Source of the DNA: Arthrobacter crystallopoietes
GTDB lineage: Bacteria > Actinomycetota > Actinomycetes > Actinomycetales > Micrococcaceae
Assembly: GCF_017603825.1 (NCBI RefSeq)
Contig: NZ_CP072014.1
Location: 3,658,001-3,722,000 of the forward strand
Direction of reading: 5' to 3'
Length of the DNA stretch: 64,000 nucleotides
The translations under genes were made by a program, and so were the position numbers. Below are positions 26,842-37,200 of this stretch, piece after piece. The notes under the pieces were generated by a model, which did not search any database, had not been told where the DNA came from, and was given only the letters and a program-made list of their open reading frames with translations. Position 1 is the stretch's first letter. Each line of letters opens with the position of its first letter.

Positions 26842-27846
26842 GTGTTAAGAGTCATCGGCAAACGCCTGGCGTTGCTCGTTCCGACCCTGCTGGGGTTATC
26901 GATCCTGTTGTTCCTCTGGGTGCGGAGCCTCCCAGGCGGACCCGCCACCGCTCTGCTCGGGGACCGTGCAACACCGGAGGCGGTCGAAAGAATCAACGAG
27001 CTGTACGGCTTCAACCGTCCGCTCATCGAGCAGTACTTCATTTACATGGGCAAGCTCCTTCAGGGAGACTTCGGTACGTCGCTGCTGACCGGCCGTCCGG
27101 TACTGGAAGAATTCGCCACGCGTTTTCCCGCGACTTTGGAACTGACGATCGTAGCGCTCATCTTCGCCATCGGGATCGGTATTCCGCTCGGCTACCTTGC
27201 CGCGAAGCACTACGGCCGCTGGCCGGACCACGGCTCCGTTGTCCTGAGCCTGATCGGCATCACGATTCCGGTCTTCTTCCTGGCCTTCATCTTGAAATGG
27301 CTCTTCGCAATCAAGATCCCGGTCTTCCCTACAGATGGCCGGCAGAACCCCCGGATCAACGCCACCCATGTGACGGACTTCTACGTACTCGACGGTCTCC
27401 TGACGCGGGAATGGGATGCCTCCTGGGACGCCTTCATGCACCTGGTCCTGCCCGGCATTGCCTTGGGAACCATCCCCCTGGCCATCATCGTGCGGATCAC
27501 CCGCGCCTCGGTTCTGGAAGTCCAGAACGCTGATTACGTGCGAACTGCAAAGGCCAAAGGATTGCTCGAAAGAACCATCCGCAACCGCTTTATCCTGCGC
27601 AACGCCATGCTTCCGGTAACCACCACCATCGGCCTGCAGCTGGGTTTGCTGATATCCGGTGCCGTTCTGACCGAGACAGTCTTTGCTTTCAGCGGCATCG
27701 GCCGTTTCCTGCGCGATGCGATCTTTAATCTCGATTACCCGGTTCTCCAGGGGTTCATCATCTTCATCGCGATCCTCTATTCCCTGATCAACCTCATCGT
27801 CGATATTTCCTACAGCGTCATTGACCCGAGGGTGCGTGTCCAATGA
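26842..27846 (+). CDS. dppB: Peptide ABC transporter permease, DppB/OppB type
   Basis: Predicted 334 aa from GTG 26842 behind GAAAGGAC. It has six membrane helices and the N-terminal family motif (VPTLLGLSILLFLWVRSLPGGPA). The cytoplasmic EAA loop reads YVRTAKAKGLLERTIRNRFILRNAMLPV, which contacts the ATPase. It pairs with the overlapping downstream permease (ATGA) to form the channel heterodimer. Confidence 0.92.
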   Translation: MLRVIGKRLALLVPTLLGLSILLFLWVRSLPGGPATALLGDRATPEAVERINELYGFNRPLIEQYFIYMGKLLQGDFGTSLLTGRPVLEEFATRFPATLELTIVALIFAIGIGIPLGYLAAKHYGRWPDHGSVVLSLIGITIPVFFLAFILKWLFAIKIPVFPTDGRQNPRINATHVTDFYVLDGLLTREWDASWDAFMHLVLPGIALGTIPLAIIVRITRASVLEVQNADYVRTAKAKGLLERTIRNRFILRNAMLPVTTTIGLQLGLLISGAVLTETVFAFSGIGRFLRDAIFNLDYPVLQGFIIFIAILYSLINLIVDISYSVIDPRVRVQ

Positions 27847-28787
27847 GCACAACTCTTCCCCCCGCTCCGGGCGGGAACGACTCCGCCAGCAAAGATCCCG
27901 TGTTACCTGACTCCGGCGGAACCAGTCTCTGGAAGGACGCGTTCTACCGGCTGCGCCGCAACCCGCAGGCCATTGCCGGGGCCATCATCGTCATGGCGTT
28001 CCTGCTCGTCGCTGCGCTGGCACCGGTGCTGGCCCCCTACGGCGGCGAGGACTTGCCGGGACGCACCCACATCACGCCGACCCATATCCCGGGACCGGGT
28101 GAAGTTCCCGGATTTGTCCTCGGCTTGGACCGCTTCGGCGGAGATCTGCTCAGCAAGCTCATTTGGGGTGCGCAGTCGTCGCTGCTGATCGGTGTCGTCT
28201 CTACGGCACTGGGCCTCGCCGGGGGAATGCTGTTGGGCGTGCTCGCGGGCGGCTTCGGCGGCTGGGTGGACAACGTGATCATGCGGCTGGTGGATATCCT
28301 GCTGTCGGTCCCGAACCTGCTGCTGGCCGTGTCCATTGCCGCTGCCCTCGGACAGGGAGCCTACGCGATCATGATCGCCATCGGGGTGTCCCAGGTTCCG
28401 ATTTTCGCCAGGCTGCTGCGATCTTCCATGATTTCCCAGCGTGGTGCGGACTACATCCTGGCCGCGCAGACCCTTGGCCTGAGCCGGGGCACCATCACCA
28501 TGAGCCATCTGCTGCCCAACAGCGTCGGCCCCGTAATTGTCCAGGCAACCCTGACCTTGGCCACCGCGGTCATCGACGCGGCTGCGCTGTCCTTTCTCGG
28601 TTTGGGCGGCGGCCGGCCGCAGACCGCCGAGTGGGGCCGCATGCTGACCTATGCCCAGGACGAGCTCGGCATTGCACCTCAGCTGGCCTTCCTGCCGGGT
28701 CTCTGCATAGCCATCACGGCCTTGGGCTTCACTCTCCTCGGCGAGTCCTTGCGGGAAGCGCTGGATCCCAAGTCCCGCCAGAAATAA
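27843..28787 (+). CDS. dppC: Peptide ABC transporter permease, DppC/OppC type
   Basis: Predicted 314 aa; the ATG overlaps the previous stop. The extended N-terminus (about 45 polar residues), a first helix (IAGAIIVMAFLLVAALAPVLAPYGG) and the EAA loop (DYILAAQTLGLSRGTITMSHLLPNSVGPVIV) are typical of DppC. It forms the transporter pore with DppB. The matching ATPase is on the other strand, convergent with this gene. Confidence 0.92.
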   Translation: MSTTLPPAPGGNDSASKDPVLPDSGGTSLWKDAFYRLRRNPQAIAGAIIVMAFLLVAALAPVLAPYGGEDLPGRTHITPTHIPGPGEVPGFVLGLDRFGGDLLSKLIWGAQSSLLIGVVSTALGLAGGMLLGVLAGGFGGWVDNVIMRLVDILLSVPNLLLAVSIAAALGQGAYAIMIAIGVSQVPIFARLLRSSMISQRGADYILAAQTLGLSRGTITMSHLLPNSVGPVIVQATLTLATAVIDAAALSFLGLGGGRPQTAEWGRMLTYAQDELGIAPQLAFLPGLCIAITALGFTLLGESLREALDPKSRQK

Positions 28788-28799
28788 ATAGCCGACCGG

Positions 28800-29072
28800 T
28801 CAGTCGGGGCGCGGCCGGTGGCGTTGCCTGGCCATGTGCATCATCGCAACGAATCCGGCGATAAACAGCAGCTCCAAGACCGCCAGTCCGAGTACAAAGC
28901 CCCACTGCCCTTCCGCGGCAAAAATCACGGCGCCGATGATTAGCAGAACCGTGCCGAGGACGAGGACGAACACCGCACACCCGACTGCAACAGCCTCGCT
29001 GCGGACTCCGGTCCTGAAACCAAAGCCCTCCGGACGGTGTTCGTCGTCAGGAGGCAATGCCGGCGTCGTCAT
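28800..29072 (-). CDS. Small two-helix membrane protein, unrecognised
   Basis: Predicted 90 aa from ATG 29072, inside the last codons of the ABC ATPase gene (26-base overlap in another frame). Two hydrophobic helices (AVGCAVFVLVLGTVLLIIGAVIFA and FVLGLAVLELLFIAGFVAMMHMA) are followed by a basic tail. The overlap indicates co-translation with the ATPase. No family is recognised; the layout suggests a tail gene of the transporter operon. Confidence 0.65.
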   Translation of the reverse strand: MTTPALPPDDEHRPEGFGFRTGVRSEAVAVGCAVFVLVLGTVLLIIGAVIFAAEGQWGFVLGLAVLELLFIAGFVAMMHMARQRHRPRPD

Positions 29073-30768
29073 CGTAGATCTCCAACTCATTGCCCGGGAT
29101 GGAGGCAAGCAGCTGCCGGGTGTAAGGATGGCGGGGATTCGTAAAGACCTCCTCCGAAGTGTCGGACTCGACGATTTCACCGTCCTTCATGACGCAGACA
29201 TAGTCCGAGATTAAACGGACGACGGCCAGATCGTGAGAAATGAAGAGGTAGCTGAGGCCCATTTCGGCTTGCAGGTCACCCAGCAGTTTCAGGATCTGTG
29301 CCTGAACCAGAACATCAAGGGCCGACACGGGTTCATCGCAAATCAACAGTTCCGGCTTCAGCGCCAAGGCACGGGCAATGGCCACACGCTGGCGCTGGCC
29401 GCCGGAGAGTTCGGACGGGTAGCGGCGAAGCATGCTGTGAGGCAGGGCCACCTGGTCCATCAGCTCACGCACACGCGCCGCACGCTGTTGGGCGTTACCT
29501 CTTTTATAGGTACTCAAAGGTTCCTCGACGATCCGTCCAACGGTGAACATCGGGTTCAGCGAAGAATAGGGATCCTGGAACACCGGCTGGACGCGCTGCC
29601 GGAAATCACGCAGCTGTACCTTGGTCAGCCTGGCCACGTCCATTCCGTCGAACGTCATGGTGCCGCTTGAGGGCTCGATCAGTTTCAGCAGCATCCGCGC
29701 CGTGGTCGTCTTCCCGGATCCTGACTCCCCCACGATGGCCACTGTCCGTCCCCGCGGCACATCCAGAGTGACATTCCTGGCGGCGTAGAAGTCTTCCGAT
29801 TTTCCCCTGATCTTGTAGATCTTGGTGAGGTCCCGCAACTGCACGATGTTGTCGGTCCGCTGCGGCTCAGCGGCGGTTCCCGCATGTTCGGAGAACGTTT
29901 CTTCCGCATGCCGGATCCGTTCGTCGGCACTTGCCGTGTAGGCGCCCGGCTGTAGCCGCACAGCCGCCACACTCGGTGCAGCTTTGACCAGGGACTGGGT
30001 GTACGGGTGCTGCGGGTCATTGAGCAGCTGTTCGGCGGGCCCGGTCTCCACAACTCTGCCGCGGTGCATCACCACCAGCTCCGAAGCCCGTTCCGCCGCG
30101 AGGCCCAAATCATGGGTGATCAACAGGACGGATGTATCCAGTTCTTCTGTCATTCGGTCGATCTGGTCCAGGATGGTCCGTTGCACCGTGACATCCAGCG
30201 CCGAGGTAGGCTCGTCGGCAATCAGCAGCCGCGGCCGGCAGGCCAGCCCGATGGCGATCAGGGCCCGCTGCCGCATGCCGCCGGAGAATTCGTGCGGATA
30301 CTGCTTGGCGCGTTCGGCCGCGTCCGGTAATCCGGCGGCCTGCAGCGCTTCCACCACCCGTACATCGACGTTCCTGGCCGTGGCCATTCCGTGAACCAGC
30401 AGGGTTTCGGCCACCTGAGAGCCGATTTTCGTGACCGGATTAAGGTTGGACATCGGATCCTGCGGTACCAATCCGATCTGGCGGCCCCTGATCCTGCGCA
30501 TTTTATCCTCGGGCAGGTCCACAAGTTCCTGGCCGTCAAAGACGATGCTTCCTGCCGTGATGCGGCCGTTTTTCGGCAACAGCCCGATGACGGCCATCGC
30601 CGTGGTCGATTTGCCGGAACCGGACTCGCCGACAATGGCCAGCGTCCTGCCCGCATGCAAGCGCAGACTGGCATCCTGCACGGCGGGCACATCGCCGTAA
30701 GTGGTCCGGAAATTGACGGCCAGATTTCTGACTTCGAGCAGCGGCGCAGCGTCGGCAGATTCGCTCAT
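29047..30768 (-). CDS. Peptide ABC transporter ATPase, DppD-DppF fusion
   Basis: Predicted 573 aa with two complete nucleotide-binding domains. The first has Walker A GESGSGKST, signature FSGGMRQRA and Walker B LLIADEPTSALD. The second has GESGSGKTT, LSGGQRQRV and LLICDEPVSALD. Each ends with the oligopeptide-type C-terminal extension (HPYTQSLVKAAPS and HPYTRQLLASIPG). The fused form powers importers that are usually served by separate DppD and DppF. Start MSESADAAP at 30768 is chosen because family homology begins there; no strong ribosome site is seen. It likely serves the permeases encoded on the other strand. Confidence 0.9.
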   Translation of the reverse strand: MSESADAAPLLEVRNLAVNFRTTYGDVPAVQDASLRLHAGRTLAIVGESGSGKSTTAMAVIGLLPKNGRITAGSIVFDGQELVDLPEDKMRRIRGRQIGLVPQDPMSNLNPVTKIGSQVAETLLVHGMATARNVDVRVVEALQAAGLPDAAERAKQYPHEFSGGMRQRALIAIGLACRPRLLIADEPTSALDVTVQRTILDQIDRMTEELDTSVLLITHDLGLAAERASELVVMHRGRVVETGPAEQLLNDPQHPYTQSLVKAAPSVAAVRLQPGAYTASADERIRHAEETFSEHAGTAAEPQRTDNIVQLRDLTKIYKIRGKSEDFYAARNVTLDVPRGRTVAIVGESGSGKTTTARMLLKLIEPSSGTMTFDGMDVARLTKVQLRDFRQRVQPVFQDPYSSLNPMFTVGRIVEEPLSTYKRGNAQQRAARVRELMDQVALPHSMLRRYPSELSGGQRQRVAIARALALKPELLICDEPVSALDVLVQAQILKLLGDLQAEMGLSYLFISHDLAVVRLISDYVCVMKDGEIVESDTSEEVFTNPRHPYTRQLLASIPGNELEIYDDDAGIAS

Positions 30769-30894
30769 TGCTCTATCGTGCCCCATCAACGCTGGGTGTG
30801 GCCTGCATCTCGCCAAGGTTTTACGGCTTCTTTATCTCCCCTGATGTCAATTAGACTGGAAATTCCGCAAATTCGGCCCACGAGGAGCTCACGA

Positions 30895-32574
30895 GTGTCA
30901 CACCTGCCCGCGCGCCGCAGCTTTCTAAAGGCTGGCGCGGCGGCAGCTGTTGTCATCCTCACCGGCTGCACGAGCGAGCCCGGTTCGCCAACGACGGGAA
31001 CGGCGGCGCCCACGGGGACGTCCGTACCGGCCGCTAACCTGACTTTCACCATGGGTACGGCGGCCAATCCCGCCGGCCTCGATCCCGCGCTGCTCCTGGA
31101 CTCCGAGTCGTTCCGGGTGACACGGCAGATCATGGAAACGCTGATCGGCGTCGATCCCGACACGGGAGTCCCCAAGCCCCAGCTCGCTACCGAATGGGAA
31201 GAGCTCGACGACGGCCGCGCCTACCTCTTCAGGCTGCGCGAAGGCGTCGTGTTCCACGACGGCACGCCGTTCGATGCCGAAGCTGTGAAAGCCAATTTTG
31301 AACGCTGGTACAGGCTGCCCCGGGATGCCCGGCCGGCTGAAGCCGCCTTGTCCTTCGCTTCAGTGTTCGAAGCCTTCGCCGATGAAGGTGAGACTTCTCT
31401 GTACAAGGACTGCGAGGTCCTGGCACCGAACGAACTGCGGCTGAACCTCAACCGCAGGTTCTCCGGGCTGGTTGCAGCCCTGTCCACGCCGGCCTTCGCC
31501 ATAGCGTCGCCGGCTGCGCTCGCGGATGGCAATGCCGATGAGCTGAATCAGGAGCGCGGCGGAATCAGGCTCTCCGCGTTCGCGCAGCACCCCGTCGGGA
31601 CCGGTCCGTTCCGGTTCGAGGCCTGGTCCGAAGAGCAGGTCAAGCTCACCGCCTTCGAGAACTACTGGGGCCCGGCGGCGCAGGCCGGCTCGGTTGTCTT
31701 CCAGACACTGCCCCATCCGGCTGCCCGGTTGCGCGCGCTGCAGTCCGGCAGGATTGACGGCTATGACCTGGTCACTCCGGAAACGTATGCGGGGCTGGCC
31801 CGCAGCGGGATGCAGATTCTGCAGCGGGATCCCTTCTCCGTGTCCTACCTGGGCATGAACCAGCAATTCGGCCTGCTGGCGGATCTGCGGATGCGTCAGG
31901 CGATCGCCCACGCCATTGACCGCTCCGTGCTGATCGAGGACTTCTTCCTGCAGGGGACTACCGAGGCCAAGCAGTTTGTACCCCGAAGCCTGGGCGTGAC
32001 CGGTGAAGACATCCCTTACTTCGAGTACAACCCCGAGCGCGCCCGGGAACTGTTGGAAGAAGCCGGTTACGACGGCGAGGAGATCCCTTTCTACTACCCG
32101 CTGAACGTAACGCGGGCCTATCTGCCGACACCGGAGAAAATCTATGCCGAGCTCAGCCGTCAGCTAACCGCCGTCGGCGTCAATATCCAGCCCAAGCCCC
32201 TGGCATGGGAGGACGGCTATCTGGACCGGGTGCAGACGTCCTCGGACCACGCTCTCCATCTCGGCGGGTGGAGTGGCAGTTACCGGGATCCGGACAACTT
32301 CCTGGGACCACTGTTCGGTGCGCCCAGCCCCGAGTTCGGTTTCAAGAATATGCAGCTGTTCAACCGGATTGCCCGTGCCCGGACCCTCCCCGCCGGTGAG
32401 GAACGCAACCAGGCGTACCTGACCATCAATAACCAGGTAGCCCGGCTGGTACCGGCGGTCCCGCTGGCGTTCCCGGTTTCCGCCCTTGCCATGGGGGCCA
32501 GGGTGGCCAGCTATCCGGCCAGTCCGATGCTGGACGAGGTCTACAATCTGGTCAGGCTGCGGACGGACGCCTAA
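30895..32574 (+). CDS. Peptide ABC transporter substrate-binding lipoprotein, second copy
   Basis: Predicted 559 aa from GTG 30895 behind GAGGAGCTCACGA. The signal has a twin-arginine look (LPARRSFLKAGAAAAVVILTGC), with a lipobox cysteine at about residue 24. The mature protein is an SBP_bac_5 member closely parallel to the one at 25020 (SLDP/GLDPALLLDSESFRVTRQIMETLIGV, FHDGTPFDAEAVKANFERWY). It is divergent from the ATPase gene, with 126 bp between starts. Two binding proteins feeding one permease set would widen the peptide range; the different export routes are notable. Confidence 0.9.
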   Translation: MSHLPARRSFLKAGAAAAVVILTGCTSEPGSPTTGTAAPTGTSVPAANLTFTMGTAANPAGLDPALLLDSESFRVTRQIMETLIGVDPDTGVPKPQLATEWEELDDGRAYLFRLREGVVFHDGTPFDAEAVKANFERWYRLPRDARPAEAALSFASVFEAFADEGETSLYKDCEVLAPNELRLNLNRRFSGLVAALSTPAFAIASPAALADGNADELNQERGGIRLSAFAQHPVGTGPFRFEAWSEEQVKLTAFENYWGPAAQAGSVVFQTLPHPAARLRALQSGRIDGYDLVTPETYAGLARSGMQILQRDPFSVSYLGMNQQFGLLADLRMRQAIAHAIDRSVLIEDFFLQGTTEAKQFVPRSLGVTGEDIPYFEYNPERARELLEEAGYDGEEIPFYYPLNVTRAYLPTPEKIYAELSRQLTAVGVNIQPKPLAWEDGYLDRVQTSSDHALHLGGWSGSYRDPDNFLGPLFGAPSPEFGFKNMQLFNRIARARTLPAGEERNQAYLTINNQVARLVPAVPLAFPVSALAMGARVASYPASPMLDEVYNLVRLRTDA

Positions 32575-32712
32575 GAGCGGTGCGGCGTATATTAACGGCA
32601 CTGCGCCGAAACGTCTGTCTAATGGGTCACAATGAGCTCGGGCAATTTTAGTCTCACCACAGGGGCGCGGTAGTCTTCTAAGCGCTGGCAAAGCTGCTAT
32701 GGGAGATGGAAG

Positions 32713-34206
32713 TTGACTGCTAATACCCCTTCGGGATCATCCAAGAACATCGACGTTGCCCTGATCGGCGGCGGCATCATGAGCACCACGCTCGGCTCCT
32801 TGATCAAGCAGCTGCAGCCCGAGTGGAGCATCAATCTTTACGAGAACCTGGCGCAGGCCGGGCTGGAGAGCTCCGACCCGTGGAACAACGCGGGAACAGG
32901 ACACGCCGCACTCTGCGAGTTGAACTACACCCCGGCCGCTGCGGACGGCTCCGTGGCTACGGCCAAAGCGGTGGGCATCAACGAGCAGTTCCACGTTTCG
33001 CGCCAGTTCTGGTCGCACATGGTTTCCCAGGGACACATCGGGTCCCCGAAGGGATTCATCAATCCCCTGCCGCACATGAGCTTCGTTTGGGGCAACGACC
33101 ACGCGGACTACCTCAAGCGCCGCTACGAAGCGCTCCGCGCCGAACCGCTGTTCCAGGACATTGAGTTCTCCGAAGACCATGCCGAGCTGGAAAAGTGGGT
33201 GCCGCTGGTCATGCAGGGCCGCGATCCGCAGCAGCGTGTGGCCGGCTCCCGCGTAGCAGGCGGCACTGATGTCGACTTCGGCGCGCTGACCCGCGAACTG
33301 GCTGGCTTCATGGACGCCCAGGGCGCTGAACTGCACTACGGACACAAGGTGCTCGACGTCTCCCGGGCCACCGACGGCCGCTGGGACGTGAAGGTCAAGA
33401 ACAACACCACCGGCGAGGTCTCAACCGTCTCCGCCCGTTTCGTCTTCGTCGGCGCCGGCGGCGGGGCGCTACACCTGCTGCAGCGCTCCGGCATTCCCGA
33501 GGCCAAGGGCTTCGGCGGCTTCCCGGTCTCCGGGCAGTTTCTGCGCTCCACTGATGACGCGGTCATCGCCCAGCACAACGCCAAGGTCTATGGCCAGGCG
33601 TCCGTGGGTGCCCCGCCCATGTCCGTCCCGCACCTCGACACCCGTTTCGTCAACGGCAAGCGCTCCCTCTTGTTCGGCCCGTACGGCGGCTTCTCCCCGA
33701 ACTTCCTGAAGTCCGGCTCGTTCCTGGACCTGCCGCTGTCCGTGCGCCCCCACAACCTCATTCCCATGCTGGCCGTCGGCAAGGACAACCTGGGCCTGGT
33801 CAAGTACCTGATCACCGAGGTCCTCAAGAGCCGGCCGAAGAAGGTCGCCGCCCTGCGCGATTTCTACCCGGAGGCCAACGGCGATTCGTGGGAGCTCATT
33901 ACGGCCGGCCAGCGCGTGCAGGTCATCAAGAAGGACCCCAAGAAGGGCGGTGTCCTGCAGTTCGGCACGGAAGTCATTACTTCCGCCGACGGCAGCATCA
34001 GCGGCCTGCTCGGCGCTTCGCCGGGCGCATCCACGGCAGCACCGATCATGATCCAGGTTCTCCAGCGCTGCTTCCCCAGCGAGTTCAAGGGCTGGGAGCC
34101 GAAGCTCAAGGAAATGATTCCGGGCTACGGCGCCAAGCTGAACGAGAACCCGTCCCTGCTGGCGGATATCACCGCGGATACCAACCAGGTCCTCGAACTC
34201 GGTTAA
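32713..34206 (+). CDS. mqo: Malate:quinone oxidoreductase
   Basis: Predicted 497 aa from TTG 32713 behind GGGAGATGGAAG. The FAD dinucleotide fold is at the start ([17 protein letters not shown]), followed by [28 protein letters not shown] and [21 protein letters not shown], all hallmarks of Mqo. It oxidises malate to oxaloacetate and passes electrons to quinone at the membrane, replacing or complementing NAD-malate dehydrogenase. Length is normal. The RND transporter gene begins 9 bp after its stop, which suggests shared transcription. Confidence 0.95.
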   Translation: MTANTPSGSSKNIDVALIGGGIMSTTLGSLIKQLQPEWSINLYENLAQAGLESSDPWNNAGTGHAALCELNYTPAAADGSVATAKAVGINEQFHVSRQFWSHMVSQGHIGSPKGFINPLPHMSFVWGNDHADYLKRRYEALRAEPLFQDIEFSEDHAELEKWVPLVMQGRDPQQRVAGSRVAGGTDVDFGALTRELAGFMDAQGAELHYGHKVLDVSRATDGRWDVKVKNNTTGEVSTVSARFVFVGAGGGALHLLQRSGIPEAKGFGGFPVSGQFLRSTDDAVIAQHNAKVYGQASVGAPPMSVPHLDTRFVNGKRSLLFGPYGGFSPNFLKSGSFLDLPLSVRPHNLIPMLAVGKDNLGLVKYLITEVLKSRPKKVAALRDFYPEANGDSWELITAGQRVQVIKKDPKKGGVLQFGTEVITSADGSISGLLGASPGASTAAPIMIQVLQRCFPSEFKGWEPKLKEMIPGYGAKLNENPSLLADITADTNQVLELG

Positions 34207-34215
34207 GCTTCAGCC

Positions 34216-37200
34216 ATGCATAAGCTGGCCACGCTGTCCCTGGCCAACAGGGCCCTGATCGCTCTGATCACGGTGTTTGTGGCCGTCTTCGGTGTAATCA
34301 CCATGGGTTCGCTCAAGCAGGAGCTGATCCCGTCGCTGGAGTTCCCCCGGGTTACGGTAGTCACCGCCATGCCCGGGGCGTCTCCGGAGGTAGTGGACAA
34401 ACAGGTCAGCGAACCACTGGAAAACGCGCTGAACGCGGTCGAGGGGCTTGAATCCTCGACCGCAACGTCGCGGACCGGTCTCTCCACAGTGAACTTGACG
34501 TTTGTCTATGGCACCAATCTGGACCGGGCCCGCAGCCAGGTGGACCGGGCCATCTCCAACGCGCAACAGCTGCTGCCCGAGGACGTTTCCCCGCAGTCCG
34601 TGGCCGGCAGCATCAATGACTTCCCGATCGTCTTCATGGCGGTTTCGTCCGACCTGCCGCTGAGCGAACTCAATACCGAGCTGCAACGGCTCACGGTCCC
34701 CAGGCTGCAGAAGCTGGAGGGCGTCCGCAGCGCCGAAGTCACAGGCGGTGCCGGCCAGCACATCGCCATCCTTCCCGACGATGGCGCCTTGGCCGATCGC
34801 AACGTGAGCGTGTCATCCATCGTCGACAGCCTGCAGAACAGCGGCGGCCTCGTGCCCGCCGGCACGGTCCAGCAGGATGAGAAGACCCTTTCCGTCCAGA
34901 TCGGCAGCCCGCTGGACAGCCTGGAAACCATCGAAAACCTGCCGCTGGCCCCCACTCAAACAACGACGGCGGAGCCCGCGCCGCCGTCGTCGGTTTCCGA
35001 AATACCGGGACGGGTTCCCGGTCAGTTCCCCGGCGAATCACAGCCCGCACCGCCGGCCCCGGTGAATCCAGCTCCGGCAGATCCAGCTCCGGTGGATTCC
35101 GGCCCGGAAGGTTCCGGCGCCGAGAGGCCCGGGGCCGAGGCTGCAACCGGAGATCCGGTGACCATTGGCGAGGTTGCGGCGGTCCGGATTGTCGACGACG
35201 AGCGGACCTCGATTACCCGCACGAACGGCGAAGAAACGCTGGCCCTGGCCGTGACGAAGACGCCGGACGGGGACACGGTGGCAATTTCCCATGCGATCAA
35301 CGACCTGCTCCCCGAGCTTGAAGCGCAGCTGGGCAACGGGGCCGCTTTCACCACCATCTTTGACCAGGCGCCCTTCATCGAGGAGTCCATCAAGAACCTG
35401 ACCACCGAGGGGCTGCTGGGTCTCGGCTTCGCCGTGCTGGTCATCCTGGTCTTCCTGCTCTCGGCCCGCTCCACCCTGATCACGGCCATCTCCATTCCGC
35501 TGTCCCTGCTGGTCACGTTCATCGGCCTCAGCTCACTCGGCTATTCGCTGAACATCCTGACGCTGGGCGCACTAACCATCGCCATCGGCCGGGTTGTCGA
35601 CGACTCGATCGTCGTCGTCGAAAACATCAAACGGCATCTGGGTTACGGCGAGGATAAGCGCACCGCCATCGTGACGGCTGTGCGGGAAGTGGCCGGTGCC
35701 GTTACCGCCTCCACCCTCACTACCGTCGCGGTGTTCCTGCCGATCGCGTTTGTCGCCGACCTGGCCGGCGAGCTGTTCCGGCCCTTTGCCATCACCACCG
35801 CCCTGGCACTGCTGGCGTCCCTGGCGGTGTCCCTGACCATAGTCCCGGTGCTGGCCTACTGGTTCGTCAAGTCCCCCTCGCAGCGGCAGGATCCAGCCGA
35901 GGTGCGTGCAACCGCGGATGCCAAGGAACGGGCCTCGCGGCTCCAGCGCGGGTACCTGCCGGTGCTCTCCTCCACGCAGCGGCACCCCGTCATCACGCTG
36001 GGTGCGGCGGCCCTGGTCTTGCTGGGCACGGTGGCCATGGTGCCGCTGATGCAGACCAATCTGCTCGGCGATACCGGGCAGAACAGCTTCAGCCTGCGGC
36101 AGGAACTGCCCGCGGGCACCAGCCTGGAAGTCACCGACGAGGCAGCGTCCCAGGTCGAGGAACTGCTGGCCGGCACCGAAGGTATCGCCGACGTCCAGGT
36201 CACCATGGGCAATTCCACGTCGGGGCTCGGCACGTTCCTTTCCGCCGGCGCCTCCGTCGCCCAGTTCACGGTCATTACCGAAGAGGGCGCCGACCAGGTG
36301 GCCTTGCGCGAACGCGTACGCAACGACGTCGAGAAGCTGCCGGATGCCGGGACCATCACGCTCAGTACCCGGGGCGGCGGATTCGGCACCTCCAGCTCGG
36401 TGGACATCGACATTTCCGCCAGCAACTCCGGGGAACTGCAGTCGACTTCCGACACACTGGTGGCCGAGCTGCAGGATCTCCCGGGGGCAGCCGAGGTGTC
36501 CAGCAACCTTGCCGCCGCCGAACCGGTGGTCCAGGTCTCCATCGACCGGGCCAAGGCCGTAGCGGCAGGGCTCAACGAAGAAGAAATTGCCGGCCTGCTG
36601 GCCTCCACCATCAGCCCGCTCCCCGGCGGCACGGTGAGGATCGACACCACGGACTATCCGGTGTTCATCGGCGAAGGAACGGACTTCGCCAGTGTGGAGG
36701 AACTGCGCGACGTCGAAGTGCCCACGGCTTCCGGACCGGTGCCGCTGACCGAGGTGGCCACGGTGGAGGAAACCGAAATTCCGACGTCGATCACCAGTTC
36801 CGGCGGCGAGCGGACCGCCGTCGTCTCCATTACTCCTGCCGGGGACAATCTCGGCGCGCTGAGCAGCGAGGTCCAGACGGTGCTGGACTCCGTCGAACTT
36901 CCGGCCGGTGTCACGGCATCCCTGGGCGGCGCGGCGACCCAGCAGGCCGAGTCCTTCGAGCAGCTCGGCCTGGCGCTGCTCGCCGCGGTGGCGATCGTGT
37001 ACGTCATCATGGTGGCCACGTTCAAGAGCCTCGTCCAGCCGCTGATCCTGCTGGTCTCCATCCCCTTCGCCGCCACCGGCGCCATCGCGTTGCTGGTCAT
37101 CACCGGGATTCCGCTGGGACTGCCCTCCCTGATCGGCATGCTGATGCTGGTGGGCATCGTCGTGACCAATGCGATTGTCCTGATCGACCTGATCAACCAG

